The notes beneath the pieces are model-generated. The model ran no database searches. It was given only the letters and a program-made list of their open reading frames with translations, and had not been told where the DNA came from. From the NCBI GenBank assembly GCA_028876585.1, contig JAGWRL010000329.1, positions 1 through 5,125 on the forward strand: a stretch of 5,125 bases of DNA, written 5' to 3'. The position numbers were made by a program, and so were the translations under genes. Below are positions 1-5,125 of the stretch, piece by piece. This DNA is from Pseudomonadota bacterium. Its GTDB lineage: Bacteria; Pseudomonadota; Alphaproteobacteria; Rhizobiales; Beijerinckiaceae. Each line of letters starts with the position of its first letter. Position 1 is the stretch's first letter.

Positions 1-332
1 AGATCGCCCTCGCCCGCCTTGATCGCGCGCGCGGCCTGGCCGACCGCCTCCATGCCGGAGCCGCACAGCCGGTTGACGGTGACGCCCGGCGCGGAGATCG
101 GCAGCCCCGCCAGCAGCGCGGCCATGCGCGCGACATTGCGATTGTCCTCGCCGGCCTGATTGGCACAGCCGTAGATGACGTCGTCGAGCGCGGCCCAGTC
201 GACTTGCGCGTTGCGGCTTTTGAGCGCGCTCAACGGCGCGGCGGCGAGATCATCGGCGCGGATCGAGGACAGCGCGCCGCCGTAGCGCCCGATGGGCGTG
301 CGCACCGCGTCGCAAATGAAAGCGTCGGCCAT
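1..332 (-). CDS. pcaF: 3-oxoadipyl-CoA / acetyl-CoA C-acyltransferase (thiolase), N-terminal part
   Basis: The reading frame begins at an ATG (complement of 330-332) and runs off the left edge, giving about 110 of the roughly 400 residues usual for the family. A good Shine-Dalgarno, GGGAGG (complement of 338-343), lies 5 nt before the ATG and supports this start. The protein opens with the thiolase N-terminal signature (FICDAVRTPIGRYGGAL, residues 5-21). It carries the stretch GCANQAGEDNRNVARMA (55-71), which I recognise as typical of PcaF/PaaJ thiolases. The nucleophilic cysteine is Cys90 in NRLCGSGM; many PcaF proteins have NRLCASGM here. By family, the enzyme cleaves 3-oxoadipyl-CoA with CoA to succinyl-CoA and acetyl-CoA in the cytoplasm, the last step of the beta-ketoadipate or phenylacetate routes. 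A general acetyl-CoA acetyltransferase is the main alternative, because the C-terminal half is not visible. No other pathway gene is in view. Confidence 0.9.
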   Translation of the reverse strand, partial: MADAFICDAVRTPIGRYGGALSSIRADDLAAAPLSALKSRNAQVDWAALDDVIYGCANQAGEDNRNVARMAALLAGLPISAPGVTVNRLCGSGMEAVGQAARAIKAGEGD

Positions 333-454
333 CCTGTCCTCCCGGGTCGCGCGATGTTAGCGCATACGACGGTGGCGAGGCAAAGGCGAGGGGCGGCGGT
401 GGGGGCGAGGCCGGGCAGCGCTGGGGAACAGGGAGACAAAAATCTTGCCAATTT

Positions 455-469
455 GTTCTTTATATGTTC
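455..469. promoter_or_regulatory. Candidate LexA (SOS) operator, GTTC-N7-GTTC
   Basis: The sequence GTTC TTTATAT GTTC is an exact match to GTTC-N7-GTTC, the established LexA operator of alphaproteobacteria. A third GTTC follows at 474-477, with 4 nt in between. The box lies in the most AT-rich stretch of the window (about 436-480), in the 168-bp region between two divergent genes. It ends 31 bp before the toxin ATG at 501 and lies 122 bp upstream of the thiolase ATG, so it is best placed to control the toxin. A possible -35-like TTGCCA (445-450) precedes it, but no convincing -10 can be paired with it, so the exact promoter is not called. The match is seen directly; LexA binding and SOS control are inferred. 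Confidence 0.6.
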
Positions 470-500
470 TTTTGTTCAAATTGCAGCCGCGAGATTTTGG

Positions 501-1739
501 ATGGAAGTCGAACCGACGCGATTGTATCGCCTCACCCCCCCCGGGCGAATTGCGTGCGACGCCGACGGCTTGCGGATCGGCGATTTGTCGCTGTTGACCC
601 GCGACGCAGGCGGCGACTGGACGATGCGGCCGGCGCTTGATCTCAACCCCGCGCTGTCTGAGATCTACGGCTTTCCCGTCGACATCGCCGCGAAACGCGT
701 CGGATTGAGCACCGTCGCCAGCGCGCTCAACGACAGCGAACTCGCACGAGCGCAAGTGGCGACGCTTTTTCTTCACCTCCCTGAACCGCCGGACCCGCGG
801 GCCGCGCCGGTCGAGAAGCGACGGCTCGCCCTCGACCTCGCGTCCTGCGGCCTGCTCAAAGTCGACGCCGACTGGGACGCCAAGCATCCAAGGACCGGGA
901 CAGCGCCCAATCCCGGCTGGTTCGCGACAACGACCGGTGGCGCGGGCTCGTTGATGGCGCAGGATTTGTCGTCGGCGGCGCTCAGAGCGCTGGAGACTAT
1001 GGCCACGCGCTTCAAGGTGGCCACGATCGTCTTAGATACGCTGTTCGTCCCGAGCGCCAATCCCGTCGTCGAGCAGGGCGCCGTGCCCGGCCGTTCGGAC
1101 ATGACCTACACCTGGGCGCATGACGAGCGCCAAGTCGTCTTCCACGTCCTGATCGACGGGCAATGGCGCACCCTCGTGCAGGGCGAAAGAGGCGCCGACA
1201 ACCTTGTTCGCGATGCGCAGGGAAATGTCGTTGGGCGGGTCGTCGGCGGGCCTCGGGGCGAGACGCTGGTCGCCGATCTCGGCGCGCTCGACCGCGCGGC
1301 GCGGACGCTCGGCGGCGGCGAGCCCCCGACAAGCGGCCCGGGCGAGGATCGCACGCCGAAACTCTGCCCGGACCCGACGCCGGAACCGAAGACAACGACA
1401 TCGGCGAACTCGATCGCCTATCAGGAATATGTCAGCGGGTTGACGTACGGGTTGGCGATTGAGGTCGGTGGCGTTTACTTCGATGGCTGCGACCCGACGA
1501 CGGGGAAATTGTTGGAGGCGAAGGCGAATATCGACTTTATGTTTGATGCGAACAACCAAGTTTACGGATGGGTGAACAACAATCCAGAGTCCCAGATGAT
1601 CGCCCAGGCGCTCGCGGCTCAAAGCGCCGGGCGCTCGGTAGTTTGGCATGCGCAAACCGAAAAGGGCTATTTGGCTCTGAGCGAGCTAGCCCGCAGCCTC
1701 TCGTTTCCGAATCTGTCGGTCGTGTTCGATCCCAACTAA
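501..1739 (+). CDS. Polymorphic toxin with C-terminal Tox-REase-5 (PD-(D/E)XK) nuclease domain
   Basis: The product is 412 residues. Residues 1-100 form an unnamed N-terminal region; 108-141 hold RRLALDLASCGLLK followed by a DWDAKHPRTGTAPNPGWF linker. Prolines, glycines and charged residues at 270-300 separate the body from the toxin tip. The tip (307-412, starting YQEYVSG) looks like Tox-REase-5: VYFDG with Asp328, then KLLEAK with Glu339 and Lys341, giving the D...ExK nuclease core, then QALAAQ (Gln374) and a final VVFDPN. It is therefore predicted to cut DNA (or possibly RNA) in competitors or in the cell itself. No signal peptide, membrane segment, Rhs repeat, PAAR or VgrG domain is visible, so the export route is unknown. 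The frame stays open upstream to 204, but that part overlaps the thiolase gene and the regulatory region. ATG 501 is the sensible start although it has no clear Shine-Dalgarno. GC drops to about 55% in the last 240 bp (131 of 240 counted), suggesting an exchanged tip. The immunity gene follows directly. Confidence 0.8.
   Translation: MEVEPTRLYRLTPPGRIACDADGLRIGDLSLLTRDAGGDWTMRPALDLNPALSEIYGFPVDIAAKRVGLSTVASALNDSELARAQVATLFLHLPEPPDPRAAPVEKRRLALDLASCGLLKVDADWDAKHPRTGTAPNPGWFATTTGGAGSLMAQDLSSAALRALETMATRFKVATIVLDTLFVPSANPVVEQGAVPGRSDMTYTWAHDERQVVFHVLIDGQWRTLVQGERGADNLVRDAQGNVVGRVVGGPRGETLVADLGALDRAARTLGGGEPPTSGPGEDRTPKLCPDPTPEPKTTTSANSIAYQEYVSGLTYGLAIEVGGVYFDGCDPTTGKLLEAKANIDFMFDANNQVYGWVNNNPESQMIAQALAAQSAGRSVVWHAQTEKGYLALSELARSLSFPNLSVVFDPN
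535..542 (+). repeat. C8 homopolymer inside the toxin gene
   Basis: Eight consecutive cytosines span codons 12-14 (Thr-Pro-Pro) near the 5' end of the toxin gene. Gain or loss of one base here would shift the frame at the very beginning of the protein. The tract is in frame in this sequence. Whether it varies in nature is unknown; in GC-rich DNA such a run can also be neutral. Confidence 0.6.
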
Positions 1740-2503
1740 TGAGTGCTGCTATGCCTAACATCACGCTTTATCATTGGTGGGAGGGACGCGAGTCCGTGCG
1801 TGATCACACCGCGGCGATATTTTCGAACTTTGTGAACGGCCTCCCTCATTTCGATGCAATTTACGACAGTTGGTTGGCGAAAGCCAAAGCGGGAACCGAT
1901 GTTTTCAGCATCCCGCTCGACAACGTTGGGTCCTTGAATTATTTGAATCATAACGAGATGAAGAACGATCTCGGCGAACCTTGGCCTGACCTGGGAAGCC
2001 GGATCTGGGGAGGTCACGCCGGCGCCGCTCCCTATGACTTCAGATCGCAAAGCTACGCCGGCACATCTGGCCTTATCGGCGCCACCACCCGGGGCCTACC
2101 CTTTCCCAACCATATCTTCATGCGCCTATCAAAAATGCGACCTTCGACAGGGCGCCCATGGCGCGCATCCGAACTACGCCCGGTCATGAAGTTTACGCGC
2201 AGCATCTGGAATCCCGCTCGCATGTGCGCGATGTTTCCATTCCACGTCCTGAACCTCCCCGAGATCGCCGATCCGACCTGGGCGGCGGGACGGCGCGCGC
2301 TTCAGCCCTGGATCGGTTGGATCACGTATCTCCCGCCCGATCTCGCCGCCCGCGCAAAAGTCCCCGCCGATGTCGAGGTCGAGACCCTCGAGGACGGCGC
2401 CGCGTTGGTCACCCTCTGCGAGGAGCCATTCGGCAAGGACGACGCCGAAGGCTTAGCCCGCCTGCACGCCCTCGAAGCCGCGCTGCGTCCGCTCCAGACT
2501 TAA
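1739..2503 (+). CDS. Immunity protein, Imm52-like, for the Tox-REase-5 toxin
   Basis: The product has 254 residues if it starts at the ATG of the TAATG overlap with the toxin stop; a second ATG at 1751 (Met5) is a possible alternative. There is no clear Shine-Dalgarno, so the overlap suggests translation coupled to the toxin. Visible landmarks are YHWWEGR (11-17), a helical FVNGLPHFDAIYDSW segment, RSIWNP in the middle, and GWITYLPPDLA (193-203) followed by an acidic, Leu/Ala-rich C-terminal helix. I recognise this layout as Imm52, which family knowledge links to Tox-REase-5 toxins. The predicted role is to bind and block the nuclease domain in the producer's cytoplasm. No signal peptide or membrane segment is seen, which fits a cytoplasmic target. 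Composition is mixed: about 50% GC at 1741-1980 (121 of 240) but about 70% in the 3' part (43 of 60 at 2341-2400). The middle, roughly residues 105-170, looks the least family-like, but the frame is intact. Confidence 0.72.
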   Translation: MSAAMPNITLYHWWEGRESVRDHTAAIFSNFVNGLPHFDAIYDSWLAKAKAGTDVFSIPLDNVGSLNYLNHNEMKNDLGEPWPDLGSRIWGGHAGAAPYDFRSQSYAGTSGLIGATTRGLPFPNHIFMRLSKMRPSTGRPWRASELRPVMKFTRSIWNPARMCAMFPFHVLNLPEIADPTWAAGRRALQPWIGWITYLPPDLAARAKVPADVEVETLEDGAALVTLCEEPFGKDDAEGLARLHALEAALRPLQT

Positions 2504-2571
2504 GCGGGCGACTCTGGACGGATTGGCGTCTTGGCCTTATGCGCCGGGGCTGATGTGAACCGGGGAATGGA

Positions 2572-3636
2572 ATGGCCGAAGAGCCGATTGTAGCGTCGCC
2601 GCCGGAGGCGCGGCAGCGCCAGGCCGCCGCCCGGCTCGCCTTCGCGGCGGGGGTGATCGCGGTCGCGTTGTGGACCTTCGCCGATTATCTGCCCGCGCTC
2701 GGCTGGGCCGGGGTGATCGCCATCGCCACCTGGCCGTTTTATGTCCGCATGCGGGCGCGGGCGCGGGGCGGGCTGCGCGCGGCGCTGCCGGCTTTGTTCG
2801 CCATCGCGGTCGGGCTGGTGTTTCTCGCGCCGGTCGTCGGCGCCGGCTGGCTCGCCGGACATGAGTCGAAGACCGCGGCGCTGTGGCTCGAAAGCGCGCG
2901 CAAAAACGGCGTGCCGCTGCCCGACGGCGTCGAAAGCCTCAAATATGTCGGGCCGTCGATCGCCAGTTGGTGGCGCGAAAACCTGGTCGATCCGCAAAGC
3001 GCCTCCGAGTTCATCCGCAGCTTCGACAAGAAGCCGCTGTTCACGCTGAGCCAGCATTTCGGCGCCGCCGCCGGGCGCCGGGCGATCGTGTTCCTGTTCA
3101 CCATCCTCGCGCTGTTCTTCCTCTATCGCGACGGCGACGGCCTCGTCGGCTCGCTCGGGCGCCTCAGCGAGCGCGCCTTCGGTCCGCGCGGCCGGACGAT
3201 CGGCGAGCGCATCGTCGTCTCGGTGCGCGGCACGGTGGACGGCCTCGTGCTGGTGGGTCTGGGCGAAGGTCTGGTGCTGACGATCGCCTATTATTTCGCC
3301 GGCGTGCCGCAGGTGCTGCTGATGGGCGTCGCCACCGCGATCGGCTGCATCATCCCGTTCGGCGCCTTCGTGATGTTCTCGCTCGCCTCCGCCCTGCTGC
3401 TCTACCAGGGCGCGGTGTTCGCGGCGGTGTTCATCTTCGCGCTCGGGCTGGCGGTGCTCACGGTCGCCGATCACGTCGTGCGCCCTTACGTGATCGGCAA
3501 CGCGACGCGGCTGCCGTTCCTGTTCGTGCTGGTCGGCATCCTCGGCGGGGTCGAGGCGTTCGGCATGCTCGGCCTGTTCCTCGGCCCCGCGATCATGGCG
3601 ATCCTGGTCGACCTGTGGCGCGAGGCGACGACTTGA
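2572..3636 (+). CDS. AI-2E family (PerM/YdiK-like) membrane transporter
   Basis: A 354-residue integral membrane protein of the length usual for PF01594. A GGGGAA Shine-Dalgarno at 2562-2567 precedes the ATG by 4 nt. Hydrophobic segments lie at about 22-39, 41-58, 71-95, 170-185, 222-243, 246-278 (probably two), 281-300 and 314-347. The soluble stretch between segments 3 and 4 (about 96-168) is the family's typical insertion. The C-terminal HVVRPYVIGN (301-310), followed by a LPFLFVLVGILGGVEAFG-type segment and LFLGPAIMAI, is characteristic. Members have been linked to export of AI-2 or other small molecules and some to ion antiport, so the substrate here cannot be named. It starts 68 bp after the immunity gene on the same strand. 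No terminator is evident between them, so read-through is possible, but GC and codon use are housekeeping-like and a functional link is not implied. Confidence 0.88.
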   Translation: MAEEPIVASPPEARQRQAAARLAFAAGVIAVALWTFADYLPALGWAGVIAIATWPFYVRMRARARGGLRAALPALFAIAVGLVFLAPVVGAGWLAGHESKTAALWLESARKNGVPLPDGVESLKYVGPSIASWWRENLVDPQSASEFIRSFDKKPLFTLSQHFGAAAGRRAIVFLFTILALFFLYRDGDGLVGSLGRLSERAFGPRGRTIGERIVVSVRGTVDGLVLVGLGEGLVLTIAYYFAGVPQVLLMGVATAIGCIIPFGAFVMFSLASALLLYQGAVFAAVFIFALGLAVLTVADHVVRPYVIGNATRLPFLFVLVGILGGVEAFGMLGLFLGPAIMAILVDLWREATT

Positions 3637-3685
3637 CCTCTAGCGCCGCTGCGAGGGCGCGCGAGATCGGGCTTGCAGGCGGCGA

Positions 3686-3714
3686 TTGAAAGCATCGCGG
3701 TCGTCACTTATAAA
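3686..3714 (+). promoter_or_regulatory. Predicted sigma-70-type promoter of the coiled-coil gene
   Basis: TTGAAA (3686-3691) and TATAAA (3709-3714) are separated by exactly 17 bp, each with 5 of 6 bases matching the consensus. An AT-rich run (TTATAAAAAAG) at the -10 stands out from the GC-rich surroundings. Transcription would begin near 3721, leaving a 5' leader of about 46 nt before the GTG start at 3767. The hexamers are seen directly; activity is inferred. Confidence 0.55.
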
Positions 3715-3753
3715 AAAGCTTCTCGGCCTGACAAGCATGTCGATGGCGCAACC

Positions 3754-3760
3754 AGGATGA
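3754..3760 (+). promoter_or_regulatory. Shine-Dalgarno deciding the GTG start at 3767
   Basis: AGGATGA lies 6 nt before GTG 3767, good ribosome-binding spacing. No ATG in the same frame is available nearby upstream, so GTG is the best start for the small coiled-coil gene. The TGA in this motif also ends a 7-codon mini-frame (3737-3760) in the leader. Confidence 0.6.
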
Positions 3761-3766
3761 ACCAGC

Positions 3767-4105
3767 GTGGCCGAACAGCCGGATAGTCTCATATTGGAGA
3801 TCTTGCGCGGCCTTAGGGCTGATATCGCGGGCGTGAAGGCCGATGTCGTCGGCGTGAAGGCCGAGTTGAACTCGGTGCGCGAGGAAATGGCCACCAAGGC
3901 CGACTTGAACTCGCTGCGCGCCGACGTCGCCTCCGACCTGTTGAAAATGCAAAAAGAAACCCGCGAACAGATCGTCGGCGTCCGGCGCGCCGTGACCGAA
4001 TATCACTCCGCGGTCGTCGGCCACGGCATCCTCATCAGCGATCTGGAGGAGCGCGTGCGGCGGATAGAACAGCGTCTCGACCTGCCGGCGCCGGGCGCCC
4101 ACTGA
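3767..4105 (+). CDS. Small coiled-coil protein of unknown function
   Basis: The product is 112 residues, starts with GTG and has its own predicted promoter and Shine-Dalgarno. It is almost entirely helical and charged. Residues 14-55 follow a heptad pattern with the repeated unit GVKAD(V/E), and (A/T)KA(D/E)LNS(V/L)R occurs twice. A less regular part with KMQKETREQIVGVRRAV follows, and the C-terminus holds a second heptad stretch, ISDLEERVRRIEQRLDL. Such short, soluble coiled-coil proteins ending in LEERVRRIEQRL are common in alphaproteobacteria and mostly unnamed. The KADLNSLRADV stretch vaguely recalls DUF1640/CCDC90-type coiled coils, but I see no membrane segment to support that. It probably forms oligomers or acts as a partner or scaffold; no enzymatic motif is visible. 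It converges with the dehydrogenase gene downstream. Confidence 0.75.
   Translation: MAEQPDSLILEILRGLRADIAGVKADVVGVKAELNSVREEMATKADLNSLRADVASDLLKMQKETREQIVGVRRAVTEYHSAVVGHGILISDLEERVRRIEQRLDLPAPGAH
3830..3920 (+). repeat. Internal direct repeats encoding heptads
   Basis: GGCGTGAAGGCCGA occurs at 3830-3843 and again at 3851-3864, a 21-bp period equal to one heptad. A 25-bp unit at 3857-3881 recurs at 3896-3920 with two mismatches, 39 bp (13 codons) away. The near-identity at DNA level points to recent internal duplication in the coiled coil rather than only protein-level constraint. Confidence 0.7.
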
Positions 4106-4115
4106 CGGCGGGCGC
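4095..4115. terminator. Possible stem-loop between convergent genes
   Basis: GCGCCC (4095-4100) and GGGCGC (4110-4115) can pair as a 6-bp stem with a 9-nt loop. The structure spans the stop codon of the coiled-coil gene and touches the stop of the dehydrogenase gene on the other strand. There is no T-run on either side, so it is not a canonical intrinsic terminator, and pairs of this kind arise easily in GC-rich DNA. Confidence 0.25.
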
Positions 4116-5125
4116 TACGGGAACAGCCCGCGCAGCACCTTCGCCGCCCGCACCCGCTCGACGCCGATCGCCATCGCCGCCGTGCGGGTCGAGACCTCGT
4201 CCTTCGTCGCCCGGTCGACCACCTTGTTCCAGGAGCGCTCCAGCGCGCGTTCGAGCCGGTCCATCACCTCCTCGCGCGACCAGAAATATTGTTGCAGGTC
4301 CTGCACCCACTCGAAATAGCTGACGATGACGCCGCCGGCGTTGCACAGGATGTCGGGCACGACGAAGATCTCGCGGTTGCGCTGCGCCAGCACCTCGTCG
4401 GCGTCCGGCGTCGTCGGCCCGTTGGCGCCCTCGGCGATGACGCGGCATTGCAGCCGGTTCGCGATCTCGGCGTCGATCACCCGCTCGACCGCGCAGGGGG
4501 CCAGCACGTCGCAGGGCAGGGTGAGGAATTCGCGCGGCGCCACCTCGGCGGCGTCGGCGAAACCCTTCAATACGCCATGGCGCGCGGCATAGGCCGCCGC
4601 CGCATGCACGTCGAACCCCTTGGCGTCATAGAGCGCGATGGTGTGGTCGCTGATGCCGGTGACGCGCACGCCGCGCGCGGCCAGCCCCAGCGCGGCGTGC
4701 GAGCCGACATTGCCGAACCCCTGCACGATCGCGCTCGCCCCCGAGCGGTCGATCACCAGCCGCTCCAGCGCGCGCGCAGCGAGGAAGGCGACGCCGTGGC
4801 CGGTCGCCTCGCGCCGCCCCAGCGTGCCGCCCGAGCCGACCGGCTTGCCGGTGACGATCTCCGGCACGGTGACGCCCTGATACATCGAATAGGTGTCCAT
4901 GAACCACGCCATCACCTGCTCGTTGGTGCCCATGTCGGGCGCCATCACATCGATCTGCGGGCCGACGAAGGGGATCATCTCCTGCATATAGCGGCGTGAC
5001 ACGGCCTCCAGTTCGCGGTGGCTCAACGCATACGGGTCGCACGCCACACCCCCCTTGGCGCCGCCATACGGCAGGCCGGCCAGCGCGCATTTCCAGCTCA
5101 TCCACACCGCCAGCGCCGCAACCTC
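4115..5125 (-). CDS. Glutamate dehydrogenase (Glu/Leu/Phe/Val dehydrogenase family), lacking its N-terminus
   Basis: The gene reads leftward from beyond the right edge to a TAG at 4115-4117, leaving 336 residues; roughly 80-100 N-terminal residues lie outside. By position in the visible part, WKCAL has Lys12 and PYGGAKGGV has Lys24, the catalytic lysine. MAPDMGTNEQ has Asp64. The 12- and 40-residue spacings match Lys113, Lys125 and Asp165 of the Clostridium symbiosum enzyme. VQGFGNVGS (134-142) contains the GxGxxG of the NAD(P)-binding Rossmann fold. AEGANGPTTPDAD and PDILCNAGGVIVSYFEW are further family signatures. By family, the cytoplasmic, probably hexameric enzyme interconverts glutamate with 2-oxoglutarate and ammonium. 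It is closer in style to the RocG-type than to the E. coli GdhA type. Cofactor preference cannot be decided, and a leucine or phenylalanine dehydrogenase is less likely because of the length and the EGANGPTTPDAD motif. Confidence 0.92.
   Translation of the reverse strand, partial: EVAALAVWMSWKCALAGLPYGGAKGGVACDPYALSHRELEAVSRRYMQEMIPFVGPQIDVMAPDMGTNEQVMAWFMDTYSMYQGVTVPEIVTGKPVGSGGTLGRREATGHGVAFLAARALERLVIDRSGASAIVQGFGNVGSHAALGLAARGVRVTGISDHTIALYDAKGFDVHAAAAYAARHGVLKGFADAAEVAPREFLTLPCDVLAPCAVERVIDAEIANRLQCRVIAEGANGPTTPDADEVLAQRNREIFVVPDILCNAGGVIVSYFEWVQDLQQYFWSREEVMDRLERALERSWNKVVDRATKDEVSTRTAAMAIGVERVRAAKVLRGLFP

Noticed and set aside
451..479. Divergent promoter for the thiolase within the GTTC-rich patch (TTGAAC ... 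ACAAAT on the minus strand)
   Set aside because: The -10 candidate matches only 3 of 6 consensus bases and the leader would be over 100 nt; not strong enough to call.
204..500. Upstream in-frame extension of the toxin frame by 99 codons
   Set aside because: It would overlap the well-supported thiolase start on the other strand and read through the AT-rich regulatory patch; the extra residues are Arg/Ala-rich and look like antisense of the thiolase. ATG 501 fits better.
2040..2240. Possible frameshift or decay in the middle of the immunity gene
   Set aside because: The encoded middle looks less like the family than both ends, but RSIWNP and the following segment remain in the same frame as the conserved start and GWITYLPP, so a single open gene is the simpler reading. 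An alignment to Imm52 members would settle it.
2500..3474. Long open frame on the minus strand opposite the AI-2E transporter (324 codons)
   Set aside because: The product is a low-complexity mix rich in Arg, Glu, His and Gln, typical of the antisense of a GC-rich membrane-protein gene. The plus-strand protein has clear family motifs.
2883..3689. Arg-rich open frame of 268 codons overlapping the transporter in another plus-strand frame
   Set aside because: Extremely arginine-rich product produced by reading a high-GC gene in the wrong frame.
4289..4999. Plus-strand open frame of 236 codons opposite the glutamate dehydrogenase
   Set aside because: It lies wholly inside a gene with intact catalytic and nucleotide-binding motifs and shows only composition-driven sequence; it is a shadow frame.
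1..5125. CRISPR array, tRNA/rRNA genes, insertion sequences, attachment sites
   Set aside because: No regularly spaced repeats, no tRNA- or rRNA-like sequence, no transposase motifs and no terminal inverted repeats were seen.

Overview
The window is GC-rich (about 70% in the housekeeping genes). Gene content and protein style suggest an alphaproteobacterium, probably of the Hyphomicrobiales (Rhizobiales). Pointers are a PcaF-type thiolase, an NAD(P)-type glutamate dehydrogenase, and an exact match to the alphaproteobacterial LexA operator GTTC-N7-GTTC. The genus cannot be fixed from this sequence alone.

Layout: (1) 1-332, minus strand: the N-terminal quarter or so of a 3-oxoadipyl-CoA thiolase (pcaF-like), running off the left edge. 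(2) 333-500: a divergent intergenic region with a strikingly AT-rich patch that contains the LexA-box-like site. (3) 501-1739 and 1739-2503, plus strand: a two-gene toxin-immunity module. The first protein ends in a PD-(D/E)XK nuclease domain of the Tox-REase-5 type. The second resembles the Imm52 immunity family. Stop and start overlap as TAATG. (4) 2572-3636, plus: an AI-2E/PerM-family membrane protein. (5) 3637-3766: a spacer with a near-consensus sigma-70 promoter. (6) 3767-4105, plus: a small coiled-coil protein of unknown function with a GTG start. (7) 4115-5125, minus: a glutamate (Glu/Leu/Phe/Val) dehydrogenase lacking its N-terminus at the right edge. It converges on the coiled-coil gene with a 9-bp gap.

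The thiolase, the transporter and the dehydrogenase look like ordinary chromosomal genes. The toxin-immunity pair is the accessory element. The C-terminal part of the toxin and the first part of the immunity gene fall to about 50-55% GC, which fits the exchange of toxin tips and matching immunity genes typical of polymorphic toxins. The most interesting observation is the placement of the LexA-like box 31 bp before the toxin start. If functional, it would put a nuclease toxin and its immunity protein under SOS (DNA-damage) control, as in the colicin operons of enterobacteria but built from a different toxin family in an alphaproteobacterium. No secretion apparatus, VgrG/PAAR/Rhs element or lysis gene lies in the window, so the delivery route is unknown.
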